Translations under genes and position numbers: made by a program
From: Acidimicrobiales bacterium
GTDB lineage: Bacteria; Actinomycetota; Acidimicrobiia; Acidimicrobiales; Salinilacustritrichaceae
Assembly: GCA_028822535.1 (NCBI GenBank)
Contig: JAPKDO010000005.1
Span: 1-32,043 of the forward strand
DNA: 32,043 nt
Direction: 5' to 3'
Part shown: positions 14,705 through 22,304 of the stretch, piece by piece
Position numbering within the stretch: position 1 is the stretch's first letter
How the letters are laid out: every line of letters begins with the position of its first letter
The notes under the pieces: model-generated
Database searches by the model: none
The model's input: only the letters and a program-made list of their open reading frames with translations
Told to the model about the DNA's origin: nothing

Positions 14705-16369
14705 ATGTCGAGCATCCGTTTCCACCACGGCGTCGCCTCGTTCGATCCCGATGCCACGTCGGTCCTGCTGTGGACCCGGAGTGAGGAGCGTGGACCGGTC
14801 GAGTGGCGTGTCGCCCTCGATGCCGAGTTCTCGTCGGTCATCCGATCCGGCACCACCGAGGCCGTCGACGTTCACGACCGCTGTGTGACCGTCTCGGTCG
14901 ACGGGCTCGATGCGGGGACCACCTACTTCTACGAGTTCTCGCAGGCGGGTGACCGATCGCCGGTCGGACGGACGCGCACGATCGCGGACGGGTCGGTCGA
15001 CCACCTGCGGCTCGGGATCACCTGCTGCGCCGATTTCTCCGCCGCGCCGCTGGGCGTCTACCGGGCCCTCGCCGAACGCGACGTCGACGCGATCGTCCAT
15101 CTCGGCGACTACATCTACGAGGCCCAGACCGCCAACAGCGGACGTCGAGCGAAGTTCCGGACGACGTGCACCACGGTCGAGGACTACCGCTCGCGCTATG
15201 CCCAGATCCGCGAGGACCCCGACGTGCAGTACCTCCACGCCCGGCACCCGATGTTCACGATCTGGGACGACCACGACCTGGCCGACAACGCGTGGCGGAC
15301 CGGCGCCAAGGCACACGACCCCGACGAGCACGGCGACTGGGACGACCGGGTCGGCGCGGCAGCAGCAGCGCGGGCCGACTGGCTCCCCATTCGCTACCGG
15401 GAACCCGAGGACCTGCGTCGGACCTGGCGGTCGGTGGTCATCGGCGACCTGGCCGAGATCGTTCTCCTCGACACTCGCTACGAGGGCCGCGACCGCCAGG
15501 CCGGCGACGAAGGCACGCTCCCCCGTGATCATCCGGACCGGTCCCTGCTCGGAGACGACCAGCGAGCCTTCGTGGGCGAGCGACTCGCGGACACGGCGCG
15601 GCCGTGGACCATCATGGCCAGCGGCGTCGTCGTCAACGAGATCGCGCTGCCGTTGCCCGGCGACGGGTTGCTCCCGAATGGCCTGCTCCCGAACGGGTAC
15701 GCCGTCATCGACGGGAAGATCCTTCACGACGACCAGTGGGACGGCTACACGGCCGAACGCGATTGGCTGACCACCCGACTCGAGGAACGTGCGAGCGACG
15801 GCGCCAAGACCGTCCTGCTCTCGGGCGACGTGCACTCGTGTTGGGCCATGGAGGGGCCGCAGGGTTCCGACGGCGCAGTGGCGGTCGAGGCGGTCTGCCC
15901 CGCGGCGTCCTCCGCCGCGATGGGCCGGGCGAACGTGGCGGGAGTCAACCGACTCATCGATCGGGCCGCCCGCGAGATGTCGCACGTCCCCTGGGCGAAC
16001 GTGACCGAGCGCGGCTACGCCATCTGCGACATCGACCGCACCCGAGCACAGGTCGAGTGGTGGATCGCCGACCCCTATGCCCACGACCCCGGCGCGGACG
16101 CATCGTGCGCCGCGGCGATGGCGCTCGCACACGACCGTTGGCCGTGCCGATTCGACCGTGTCGACCACCCCACGCGCGACCCGGACCGGCCTGGCCTCCC
16201 AAAGGTCCCGGCGCGTCCGGACGACCTCGGCATGTTGCGACTGAAACGCTTCGGTCGCCTCGTCATCAAGGGTTCGTTGCTTGCTTCCAGCGCCGCGGCG
16301 GTCGCCGGTGCGTCCTGGTTGCTCAGTCGACGACCGTGGCAGGCGCCACGTCGGCTCGGCGGGCGCTGA
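14705..16369 (+). CDS. phoD: PhoD-like alkaline phosphatase/phosphodiesterase with C-terminal membrane segment
   Basis: A 554-residue metallophosphatase. The N-terminal PhoD_N-type beta domain has HHGVASFDPDATSVLLWTR and GTTYFYEF; the phosphatase core has CCADFS, HLGDYIYEA, WDDHDLADNAW, VVLLDTR-like VLLDTRYEGRD and LSGDVHSCW, the metal ligands of the PhoD family. PhoD enzymes hydrolyse phosphomonoesters and diesters outside the cell and usually carry an N-terminal Tat signal. Here the start (AGGA seven bases before the ATG) gives no signal; instead residues about 515-540 (RFGRLVIKGSLLASSAAAVAGASWLL) form one hydrophobic segment after a basic patch. Location is therefore uncertain. The last 47 bases overlap the 3' end of the convergent exporter gene. 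Confidence 0.85.
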   Translation: MSSIRFHHGVASFDPDATSVLLWTRSEERGPVEWRVALDAEFSSVIRSGTTEAVDVHDRCVTVSVDGLDAGTTYFYEFSQAGDRSPVGRTRTIADGSVDHLRLGITCCADFSAAPLGVYRALAERDVDAIVHLGDYIYEAQTANSGRRAKFRTTCTTVEDYRSRYAQIREDPDVQYLHARHPMFTIWDDHDLADNAWRTGAKAHDPDEHGDWDDRVGAAAAARADWLPIRYREPEDLRRTWRSVVIGDLAEIVLLDTRYEGRDRQAGDEGTLPRDHPDRSLLGDDQRAFVGERLADTARPWTIMASGVVVNEIALPLPGDGLLPNGLLPNGYAVIDGKILHDDQWDGYTAERDWLTTRLEERASDGAKTVLLSGDVHSCWAMEGPQGSDGAVAVEAVCPAASSAAMGRANVAGVNRLIDRAAREMSHVPWANVTERGYAICDIDRTRAQVEWWIADPYAHDPGADASCAAAMALAHDRWPCRFDRVDHPTRDPDRPGLPKVPARPDDLGMLRLKRFGRLVIKGSLLASSAAAVAGASWLLSRRPWQAPRRLGGR

Positions 16370-17546
16370 ACACCGCAACGGTCGTGGCGGCGGCGCTCAG
16401 CACGAAACCAATCGCCAGCGGCGTGATCGTGCCGTCGAAGAAGCGGTCGAGCACCCCGCCCAACGAGGCGCCGATCGCCAACTGGAACGCGCCGATCACC
16501 GACGACGCGGTGCCAGCGACCGCGGCCATGGGGGCCATCGCCAGCGTGTTGAGGTTGGGCAACAACAGCGCGTGGAAGGCCAACATCACGGCCATGATCA
16601 CCATGAAGACGACGAGCGGCGGACGACCACCACTCGCCACCGCGACCACGACGAAGAGCAACGCTCCGGTCCCGTAGCCGGCGAGGGCGCGGACCACCAT
16701 CGGCGTGGTGCCGACCGTCGACACGATGCGGCCGTTCAACAGTGCGGCGCACCCCATCACCGCGGCCAGTGCTCCGAACACCAACGGGAAGATCCCCTCG
16801 GCGTCGAATGTCTTGTCGAAGATGGCTTCGGCCGATCCGAGGTAGGACGAGAACACCCCGTAGAGGGCGGTCACCCCGACCGCGTACGAGAAGGCCGTGC
16901 GGTTGGACACCACGTACCTGGCCGCGGTGACGACCCGGTGAAACCGCAGGTCGGGGATGCGGTGTTCGGGGGCGAGCGTCTCGGGCAGACGACGGACCCA
17001 CACCGCGATGGCCACGGCCCAGACGGCGCACAGTGCGAACAGCCACCGCCACGGTGCGATGAGCAGGACGGCCGAACCCAGTGCCGGGGCGACCACGGGC
17101 ACGAGGATGAAGATCGCCATCATCGACGACATCGTCTTCGACATCTCGTCGCCGTCGAAGCGGTCACGGATGACGGCGAGCGCGACGACCCGGGGCCCGG
17201 CGGCGCCGAGACCCCACAGGAACCGGGCAAGGAACAGGGTCGGCAACGTGGGTGCGACGGTCGCCAGGAGCGCGCCGCCGATGTAGATCGCCAGACCGAG
17301 ACGCATCGTCCAGCGACGACCACGGTTGTCGGCGAGGGGACCGTAGAAGATCGTTCCGGCGCCGAGGCCGACGAAGTAGGCGGTGACGAGGCCGGTGACG
17401 GCGGTCGAATCGGCAGCGAGGCCGAGGTCGGCTCGGATGTCGTTGAATGCCGGCAGCATGAGGTCGATCCCCAGCGCGGTGAGCGCCGTGGCCATCGCCA
17501 ACAGCGCGATCAACTCCCGCCGTCCGATCTCGTCCGCCGTCTCCAT
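16323..17546 (-). CDS. Bcr/CflA-type multidrug MFS exporter
   Basis: A 407-residue major-facilitator protein with about 12 membrane helices. Family signs are ALGIDLMLPAFNDI in helix 1 (the D-LP-A-I motif of Bcr/CflA proteins), GPLADNRGRRWTMRLGL after helix 2 (MFS motif A) and ARFLWGLGAAGPRVVALAVIRDRF in helices 4-5. Such drug:proton antiporters export bicyclomycin, chloramphenicol or other small molecules; the substrate here is unknown. A GTG directly precedes the ATG at 17546; CAGACT lies 6 bases before the ATG, so I start there. The 3' end overlaps the phoD-like gene by 47 bases. It lies downstream of imuB on the same strand, separated by 171 bp holding a tandem hairpin repeat. Confidence 0.88.
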   Translation of the reverse strand: METADEIGRRELIALLAMATALTALGIDLMLPAFNDIRADLGLAADSTAVTGLVTAYFVGLGAGTIFYGPLADNRGRRWTMRLGLAIYIGGALLATVAPTLPTLFLARFLWGLGAAGPRVVALAVIRDRFDGDEMSKTMSSMMAIFILVPVVAPALGSAVLLIAPWRWLFALCAVWAVAIAVWVRRLPETLAPEHRIPDLRFHRVVTAARYVVSNRTAFSYAVGVTALYGVFSSYLGSAEAIFDKTFDAEGIFPLVFGALAAVMGCAALLNGRIVSTVGTTPMVVRALAGYGTGALLFVVVAVASGGRPPLVVFMVIMAVMLAFHALLLPNLNTLAMAPMAAVAGTASSVIGAFQLAIGASLGGVLDRFFDGTITPLAIGFVLSAAATTVAVFSARRADVAPATVVD

Positions 17547-17580
17547 CACACGAGTCTGGAGGAAGAACGTCTCGACCGAG

Positions 17581-17716
17581 CAACCATTCGGTCGGAAGAA
17601 GCGCCAGCGCCGACCGAATCAGGAAGGCGACGCAGGAGCCGACCGCAACAACCATTCGGTCGGAAGAAGCGCCAGCGCCGACCGAATCAGGAAGGCGACG
17701 CAGGAGCCGACCGCAA
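17581..17716. repeat. Two tandem copies of a 68-bp repeat, each with a 10-bp inverted repeat
   Basis: Two adjacent copies of a 68-bp unit (17581-17648 and 17649-17716), identical by eye, fill most of the 171 bp between imuB and the exporter gene; a third copy begins with CAAC and then ends at the imuB stop. Each unit holds perfect 10-bp arms ATTCGGTCGG and CCGACCGAAT around a 14-base loop (17586-17619 and 17654-17687). A second CCGACC later in the unit could pair with the first arm instead. The period is not a multiple of three, so it is not a protein repeat. It may stop or stabilise the imuAB transcript, or be a dispersed intergenic element. No other copy was noticed in the window. Confidence 0.85.
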
Positions 17717-17720
17717 CAAC

Positions 17721-19343
17721 TCAGTCATAGGTGGCGGCCACGCTCCAGCGACCACGTTCGAGCACCACGAGTCGGGCGGTGCCGTCGTCGGTCACCACCT
17801 GGAACCGGGCTCGTCTGGAGTGACGCTCGGGATCCCACCAGCGCTCGTCGACCGGCCACGGCCCCGCCCAGGAATCGATCCGATGGGACCGGCCGTCGAC
17901 CCGCAACCGTTCGGGGGGCGCCGTGGGCGTGCACCTCCCGTCGACCATCACCACCCGTCCGGTGCCGTCGAGCACGTCGACCGGGAGTGGCTGTGGGTGG
18001 ACGGTGGCCGGCGACGGGTTCGGGAGCCGACCGGGCCAGGGAGCAGCCACCCAGTCGGCGTGCACGGCGGGACGATCGGCGGTGAGATCCACGGCGCCGG
18101 CGGGAACGAGGCGTAGTTGTTCGTCGGGGTCGCGACCCCCGGCGTACTCGGGCACCGACACTGCGTCGGCGCCGAGCAGGCCCTGCACCCGGGCGATCGC
18201 CCGTACGGCCCGATCGGCCGCCCCCGTGTCGCGCCCGCCGAACCCCTCCCCCGGGAGGCCGAGCTGGCGTCCGTCGGCCGCCACCACCTCGTCGGGGTGC
18301 AGTTCCAGGTGGACGATGCCGGCGGTGGGACGCTGACGGACCGAGGCGTTGATCCAGCCGTCGAGCTGCCAACGGACCCGGTCGGCGATGGCCCCGGCGC
18401 CGAGGCCGCTGGTGCCGGTCGACCCGGCGGAGGAACTCTCGGCGTGGCGCCACACCCGCTCGGACCGCTCGCCGTTCTCGGTCTCGGCGATCACGACGAG
18501 GCGGGTGCACACCGAACCACGAGCGTCGAGTCGTCGGTGGAGTTCGTCGGCAAGGCCGCGTGCCACGAACGCGGCCGGCGCCACCTGGTCGGCCGGCGGG
18601 TCGAGCTCGGCCGAGACCACGAGGTCGAGCGGTGGCGGTGCCGTCCGCAGAGGCCGGGCGTCGAGCCCGCGGGCGAGGCGATGGGCCTCGGCCCCCGCCG
18701 GGCCGAACCGCCCCAGCACATCGGCGGCCGGGAGCGCCGCGAAGTCTCCGAGGGTGTGGAGACCGAGCCGTCGGAGCACATCGGCGAGGTCGGGCTGTTC
18801 GAGCGCCGTCAGCGACAACGGAGCCAGATACTCGGCGACGCTGCCCGGCTCGACGATCCAGACCGGCGGATCGCCCCGTTGCGCGGCGACGTAGGCGGTT
18901 CGGGCTGCGTGCTCGGCGGCGAAGGGACCATCGGCCACCCCCACCATCACCGGCTGATCGACCGCTGCGACGACCCGATCGGCCAGCGCCCGATCGCCAC
19001 CGAAATAGCGCGACGGCCCGAGGGTCGGGAAGGCGCACCGGCCGGGGCGGGTGATCTCGACGCGCGGGGTGAACGCCTCGAGCGCCTGGACGACCGGTTC
19101 GAACATCCGGGCGTCGCGCTCGACATCGCGGTCGAGCACCCGGAGCGACGGGCATCGAGCCTGGGCCTCACGCCGTCGCATGTGCCGGCGCACGTCGGCC
19201 GCCCGTGCCGCTGCAGTGCAGGCCACCACCCGGTTGGCCACGAACACGGCGGCCGGTTCGTCGGCCGGGACTCCAGCAGCGAACAACGGCCAGTCCGGCA
19301 CCCAGACCGTCATCACCCTGGCGGGAGCGGCGGGGTCAGGCAT
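17721..19343 (-). CDS. imuB: ImuB, inactive Y-family polymerase-like mutasome subunit
   Basis: A 540-residue protein. ImuB is the hub of the SOS mutasome: it lacks polymerase activity but binds the sliding clamp, ImuA and DnaE2. The N-terminal Y-family-like region starts VMTVWVPDWPLFAAG, where active polymerases have their first catalytic Asp in a different motif. The fingers/thumb region includes LGLHTLGDFAALPAADVLGRFG with a helix-hairpin-helix. QLGLPG (360-365) is in the place of the clamp-binding motif (QLxLW in relatives), and the C-terminus RWSVAATYD matches ImuB ends. The ATG lies inside the imuA stop region (8-base overlap), so translation is coupled and transcription comes from the imuA SOS promoter. 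Confidence 0.93.
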   Translation of the reverse strand: MPDPAAPARVMTVWVPDWPLFAAGVPADEPAAVFVANRVVACTAAARAADVRRHMRRREAQARCPSLRVLDRDVERDARMFEPVVQALEAFTPRVEITRPGRCAFPTLGPSRYFGGDRALADRVVAAVDQPVMVGVADGPFAAEHAARTAYVAAQRGDPPVWIVEPGSVAEYLAPLSLTALEQPDLADVLRRLGLHTLGDFAALPAADVLGRFGPAGAEAHRLARGLDARPLRTAPPPLDLVVSAELDPPADQVAPAAFVARGLADELHRRLDARGSVCTRLVVIAETENGERSERVWRHAESSSAGSTGTSGLGAGAIADRVRWQLDGWINASVRQRPTAGIVHLELHPDEVVAADGRQLGLPGEGFGGRDTGAADRAVRAIARVQGLLGADAVSVPEYAGGRDPDEQLRLVPAGAVDLTADRPAVHADWVAAPWPGRLPNPSPATVHPQPLPVDVLDGTGRVVMVDGRCTPTAPPERLRVDGRSHRIDSWAGPWPVDERWWDPERHSRRARFQVVTDDGTARLVVLERGRWSVAATYD

Positions 19344-20031
19344 GCAGGGGCACCGGATCGGCCACCACCGACTCGACCCACCCGTCGATCGACGGAAGCC
19401 ACAGTTCGGCGCGGCGCGGCCGCGACGCCTCGCGCCGTCCGCCGCCGACCACCGTCACCCGACGCGACCGCAGGTGTCCGTACCCGTCGGCCAGACCCTC
19501 CCACCGAGCGTCGGTCACCTCGAGGGTGACGTCGGCACCCTCGGACCACCCCGACGAGCCGACCTGCACCAGCACCGCACCCCGCTCCCGGGTACGGGCG
19601 GCGAGCCGACGGCCGTCGCGCGCCTTGACCCGATGCGTGGCCTGCACCAACACGACCTCGAACGCGTCGACCAGCGCGGCGACCGCAGCCGCCCAAGCCG
19701 TCTCCTCGTTGTCGGGGCCGATCTCGGTGTCGGGTGATGCGACCAGGACGAATCGTTCGAGGGCGATCCCGAGTTCGGCCGCGGCCAGGAGTCCGAGCGA
19801 CGGGAACCCGACCGCAGCGACCCAGGCCCCGTCCTGCGACGCGGCAGCCGCTGCAGCCAGAGCGAGCGACGTCGCTGCCGGGCCGTCGGTGGCCAGCGTC
19901 GATCCCCGTCGCAACCCCCCGCCGGGGATCAGCGACGCGAACGCGGGGAGGACCGGGAGTCGCTGTTCACGAGCGAGCGCAATCGGCTGGATCTGCTCGA
20001 CCAGCGCTGCTGCGACCTCCGCTCGACCCAT
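19336..20031 (-). CDS. imuA: ImuA (RecA-like mutasome subunit, actinobacterial type)
   Basis: A 231-residue RecA/SulA-like protein that works with ImuB and DnaE2 in mutagenic bypass. The RecA-like layout is visible (SLIPGGGLRRGSTLA, then a beta strand and helix), but the Walker A position reads DGPAATSLALA (49-59) with no GKT, so nucleotide binding is probably lost, as in other actinobacterial ImuA' proteins. The assignment rests strongly on context: it overlaps imuB by 8 bases and has a near-perfect SOS promoter. The ATG at 20031 lies 7 bases after a GATACT -10 without Shine-Dalgarno. Some annotators would label it only as a RecA-like or hypothetical protein. Confidence 0.87.
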   Translation of the reverse strand: MGRAEVAAALVEQIQPIALAREQRLPVLPAFASLIPGGGLRRGSTLATDGPAATSLALAAAAAASQDGAWVAAVGFPSLGLLAAAELGIALERFVLVASPDTEIGPDNEETAWAAAVAALVDAFEVVLVQATHRVKARDGRRLAARTRERGAVLVQVGSSGWSEGADVTLEVTDARWEGLADGYGHLRSRRVTVVGGGRREASRPRRAELWLPSIDGWVESVVADPVPLHA

Positions 20032-20038
20032 GCCGACC

Positions 20039-20068
20039 AGTATCGAACACCTGTTCGATACTCGTCAA
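20039..20068 (-). promoter_or_regulatory. SOS promoter of imuA-imuB: -35, LexA box, -10
   Basis: On the minus strand: -35 TTGACG (20063-20068), 18-bp spacer, -10 GATACT (20039-20044), 7 bases, ATG. The box TCGAACAGGTGTTCGA lies at 20043-20058 and its symmetry extends to perfect 11-bp arms across 20039-20062, so it takes in the -10 itself. The -35 contains the TGA stop of the upstream beta-propeller gene. It is the most symmetric LexA site in the window. Confidence 0.88.
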
Positions 20069-21066
20069 CCGTGATCGGGGTCGCGCCACACCGCGTCGGA
20101 CGTCGTCGTGACGATCGACCCGTCGGCGAGCACCGTCACCCCGGTCGCACACGGCGGGCCGAGCACCTCGCCCGGCAATGCCACGCCGGCGTCGGGAGTC
20201 GGGAGTCGCTCCACGACCTCGGAGAGGAAACCGCAGAGCACCAAGTCGCCGTCCGGCAACACGGCGAGCGAGGAGGGCGCCCGCATCTCGCCATCGAGTT
20301 CGAGGACCGCCTCCTCCCCCTCCGGGGAGATCCGGACCACCCGCTCGGGCTGTGGCCCGGGGGCGTTGTCGACGAGCCAGATGTCGTCGTCCACCACCGT
20401 CATGGCGAACGGGTTGTTCCAGCCGCCGGACACGACCCATGGCTCCTGGTCGGGTTCGCCGTCAGGATCGAGCACGAGGATCTTGCCGTTCGGCGTGTCC
20501 GGGTCGTCGGTGGCGTCCGGTTCCTGCAGATCCCCGATCGAGATCAGGAGTTCGTCCCCTCGGAACGCGAGCGTCCCCCCGTTGGCGAGCTCGGTGCTGA
20601 CCGGGCCCTCCCACACGAGCGTCTCGGTCCCCGACGCCAGCCGACCGACGACGAGCCGACCGTCCGATGCCCGGGTCCACGACGCGTAGACGTCGGTCGC
20701 CTCCCCCGACTGACGGGTGGCGAGGCTCAGCAACCCGCGTTGACCCTCGGTCGCGAGTTCGTCCGACAGTTCGACCGCGACCGTGGTCTCCCCCGTCCGA
20801 TCCGACCGCATGATCCGTCCGGTCGTGCGTTCGGCGTAGAGGAAACCGCCTTCGGCCAGGGCGACCGGCGACAACGGATCGCCCGACGCCGAGATGATGA
20901 CCGTCGGCTCGTCGCTGCGGTCGACGACGAACGCAGCGATCAGCGCGGCGCCGATCCCCACGAGGAGCGTGAGTACTGCGAGGCCCACCCCGAGCTTGGC
21001 GACGAGCGGCCAGCGGACGCGCTCGCGTTCGTCCTCCGGCGGGGAGCCGGGGACGAGGTCGCTCAA
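20065..21066 (-). CDS. Membrane-anchored beta-propeller (glucose/sorbosone dehydrogenase-like)
   Basis: A 333-residue protein with a cytoplasmic N-terminus, one membrane helix (about residues 24-48) and an outside domain resembling PQQ-dependent sugar dehydrogenases and NHL propellers. Matching landmarks, in order, are QRGLLSLA, NGGTLAFRGDELLISIGD, NGKILVLDPDG and GGWNNPFAMTV. At about 270 residues the propeller is shorter than classical enzymes, and PQQ binding cannot be confirmed, so it may be non-enzymatic. The start is TTG, overlapping the TGA of the Nfu-N gene (TTGA), so the two are translationally coupled. Its own stop codon lies within the -35 of imuA. Confidence 0.72.
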   Translation of the reverse strand: MSDLVPGSPPEDERERVRWPLVAKLGVGLAVLTLLVGIGAALIAAFVVDRSDEPTVIISASGDPLSPVALAEGGFLYAERTTGRIMRSDRTGETTVAVELSDELATEGQRGLLSLATRQSGEATDVYASWTRASDGRLVVGRLASGTETLVWEGPVSTELANGGTLAFRGDELLISIGDLQEPDATDDPDTPNGKILVLDPDGEPDQEPWVVSGGWNNPFAMTVVDDDIWLVDNAPGPQPERVVRISPEGEEAVLELDGEMRAPSSLAVLPDGDLVLCGFLSEVVERLPTPDAGVALPGEVLGPPCATGVTVLADGSIVTTTSDAVWRDPDHG

Positions 21067-21416
21067 TCGGTGGATGCCGCGACGGCGGCGTCGTCCGGCG
21101 CCGGATCGTCACCGGTCGCTTCGACTCCGCCGTCTGGATAGAACCGGAACAGGTCTTCGATGATCTCCTGGAGACCGTCGCCGGTGGAGCCGCCCGCGAG
21201 GCGCACCGTGATGACCGAGCTGTTGACGTGGACCGAGTCGACGCCGCCGTGTTCGAGGATGCGCCGAGCCACCAGATCGACCGGGCGGTCCCGGATGACG
21301 TCGGCGAGCGACGAGTAACGCTCGTGGCCCATGCCCGTGAGACTGCGGTTGATCTCGAACCGCAGTACTTCGGAGTTGGTCGACGGCTTGGCGATGACGG
21401 TCACGCTCTGTCCCAT
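21063..21416 (-). CDS. Nfu/NifU N-terminal-domain-like protein
   Basis: A 117-residue protein resembling the N-terminal domain of Nfu iron-sulfur scaffold proteins: AKPSTNSEVLRFEINRSL (like the family's PTPNPxxxKF), a middle LADVIRDRPVDLVARRILEHGGVDSVHVNSSVITVRL, and an acidic tail. The CxxC cluster-binding domain of full Nfu proteins is absent, and there is no cysteine at all, so it cannot hold a cluster alone; it may be an adaptor. The ATG lies 9 bases after TAGCCT. It is coupled to the propeller gene by a TTGA overlap, an unexpected pairing. The family call rests on motif likeness only. Confidence 0.62.
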   Translation of the reverse strand: MGQSVTVIAKPSTNSEVLRFEINRSLTGMGHERYSSLADVIRDRPVDLVARRILEHGGVDSVHVNSSVITVRLAGGSTGDGLQEIIEDLFRFYPDGGVEATGDDPAPDDAAVAASTD

Positions 21417-21425
21417 GCGGGACCG

Positions 21426-21431
21426 AGGCTA
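21426..21431 (-). promoter_or_regulatory. -10 element (TAGCCT) of the Nfu-N/propeller operon
   Basis: TAGCCT on the minus strand lies 9 bases before the ATG at 21416, within the 57-bp region shared with the divergent hydrolase gene. Confidence 0.35.
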
Positions 21432-21473
21432 GACCGCCGCACGCCTCCGGCAAGAGTGCGAGGATGGTCGTCG

Positions 21474-22304
21474 ATGAGCGCGCTGGGCTGGGGACATCGC
21501 TACCTGCTCTGCCCGCCGAAGCACTTCGGCGTCCTCTACGAGATCAATCCGTGGATGCACGAGGGAGTGGTCGTCGATGTCGACGCGGCACGCGGACAGT
21601 GGGAGGCGCTGCATCGGACGCTCCTCGACGCCGGGGCAGAGATCGAGACCATCGACCAGCCCGACGGCGTCCCCGACCTGGTGTTCACGGCCAACGCCGG
21701 TCTGCTCGACGCCACCACACGACGGTTCGTGCCCTCCCACTTCCGACATCCCGAGCGTCAGCCCGAGACCGAGGTGTTCGCCACCTGGTTCGCCGACCGT
21801 GGATGGGACGTCGACCGTCTCCCCGACGACGTCGACCAAGAGGGTGCGGGCGACGCGCTCCCCTTCGATGGCGTGTTGGTGTCGGGCCATCGTCCGAGAT
21901 CCGACGCGGCCGCCGGCAACCATCTGTCCGAACTCCTCCACGTGCCGGTGCGCTCGGTCGAACTGGTCGACGAACGGCTGTACCACCTCGACCTCACCTT
22001 CTGCCCGCTCGACGACCGTCGAGCGATGTGCGCCCCGCTCGGCTGGGACGCCGACGGACGCGACATGATCGAGTCGCTCGTGCCCGAGCCACTCTGGCTC
22101 GAGGACGACGAAGCGCTGGCATTCTGTGCCAACTCGGTGGTCGTCGGCTCGCTGGTCGTGATGCCCTCGTGTCCACCGCGTGTCGGTCGCATCCTCGAGT
22201 CGTGGGGATTCGACGTCGCCGTCTGCCCTGTCGACGAGTTCCTCAAGGCGGGCGGCGGTTGCCGCTGCCTCACACTGGCGTTGGACGTGACGTTCGCTCC
22301 GTAG
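21474..22304 (+). CDS. DDAH/amidinotransferase-family hydrolase
   Basis: A 276-residue guanidine-modifying enzyme of the pentein fold. The family includes dimethylarginine dimethylaminohydrolase (releasing citrulline), arginine deiminase and citrullinase-like enzymes. Landmarks are PDLVFTANAGLL (about 67-78), LYHLDLTFCPL with the probable catalytic H171, and AGGGCRCLTL with the likely nucleophile C265 near the C-terminus; ADI/DDAH enzymes have GGGxHC there. The substrate is not settled: DDAH is the best guess from length. The ORF track starts at 21228 inside the divergent gene; the ATG at 21474 gives the normal N-terminus. The final 35 bases overlap the convergent membrane-protein gene. Confidence 0.83.
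   Translation: MSALGWGHRYLLCPPKHFGVLYEINPWMHEGVVVDVDAARGQWEALHRTLLDAGAEIETIDQPDGVPDLVFTANAGLLDATTRRFVPSHFRHPERQPETEVFATWFADRGWDVDRLPDDVDQEGAGDALPFDGVLVSGHRPRSDAAAGNHLSELLHVPVRSVELVDERLYHLDLTFCPLDDRRAMCAPLGWDADGRDMIESLVPEPLWLEDDEALAFCANSVVVGSLVVMPSCPPRVGRILESWGFDVAVCPVDEFLKAGGGCRCLTLALDVTFAP

Noticed and set aside
14486-16378. Minus-strand ORF of 630 aa opposite phoD
   Set aside because: Antisense shadow with no recognisable motif; the PhoD reading is unmistakable.
17581-17716. CRISPR array
   Set aside because: Only two directly adjacent 68-bp copies with no spacers and no cas genes nearby.
17383-17730. Plus-strand ORF reading through the 68-bp repeat
   Set aside because: The repeat period is not a multiple of three, so each copy is read in a different frame and no protein repeat results.
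16281-18116. Plus-strand ORF of 611 aa crossing the exporter gene, the repeat and imuB
   Set aside because: It spans parts of two minus-strand genes and the 68-bp repeat, with highly charged low-complexity sequence; not a gene.
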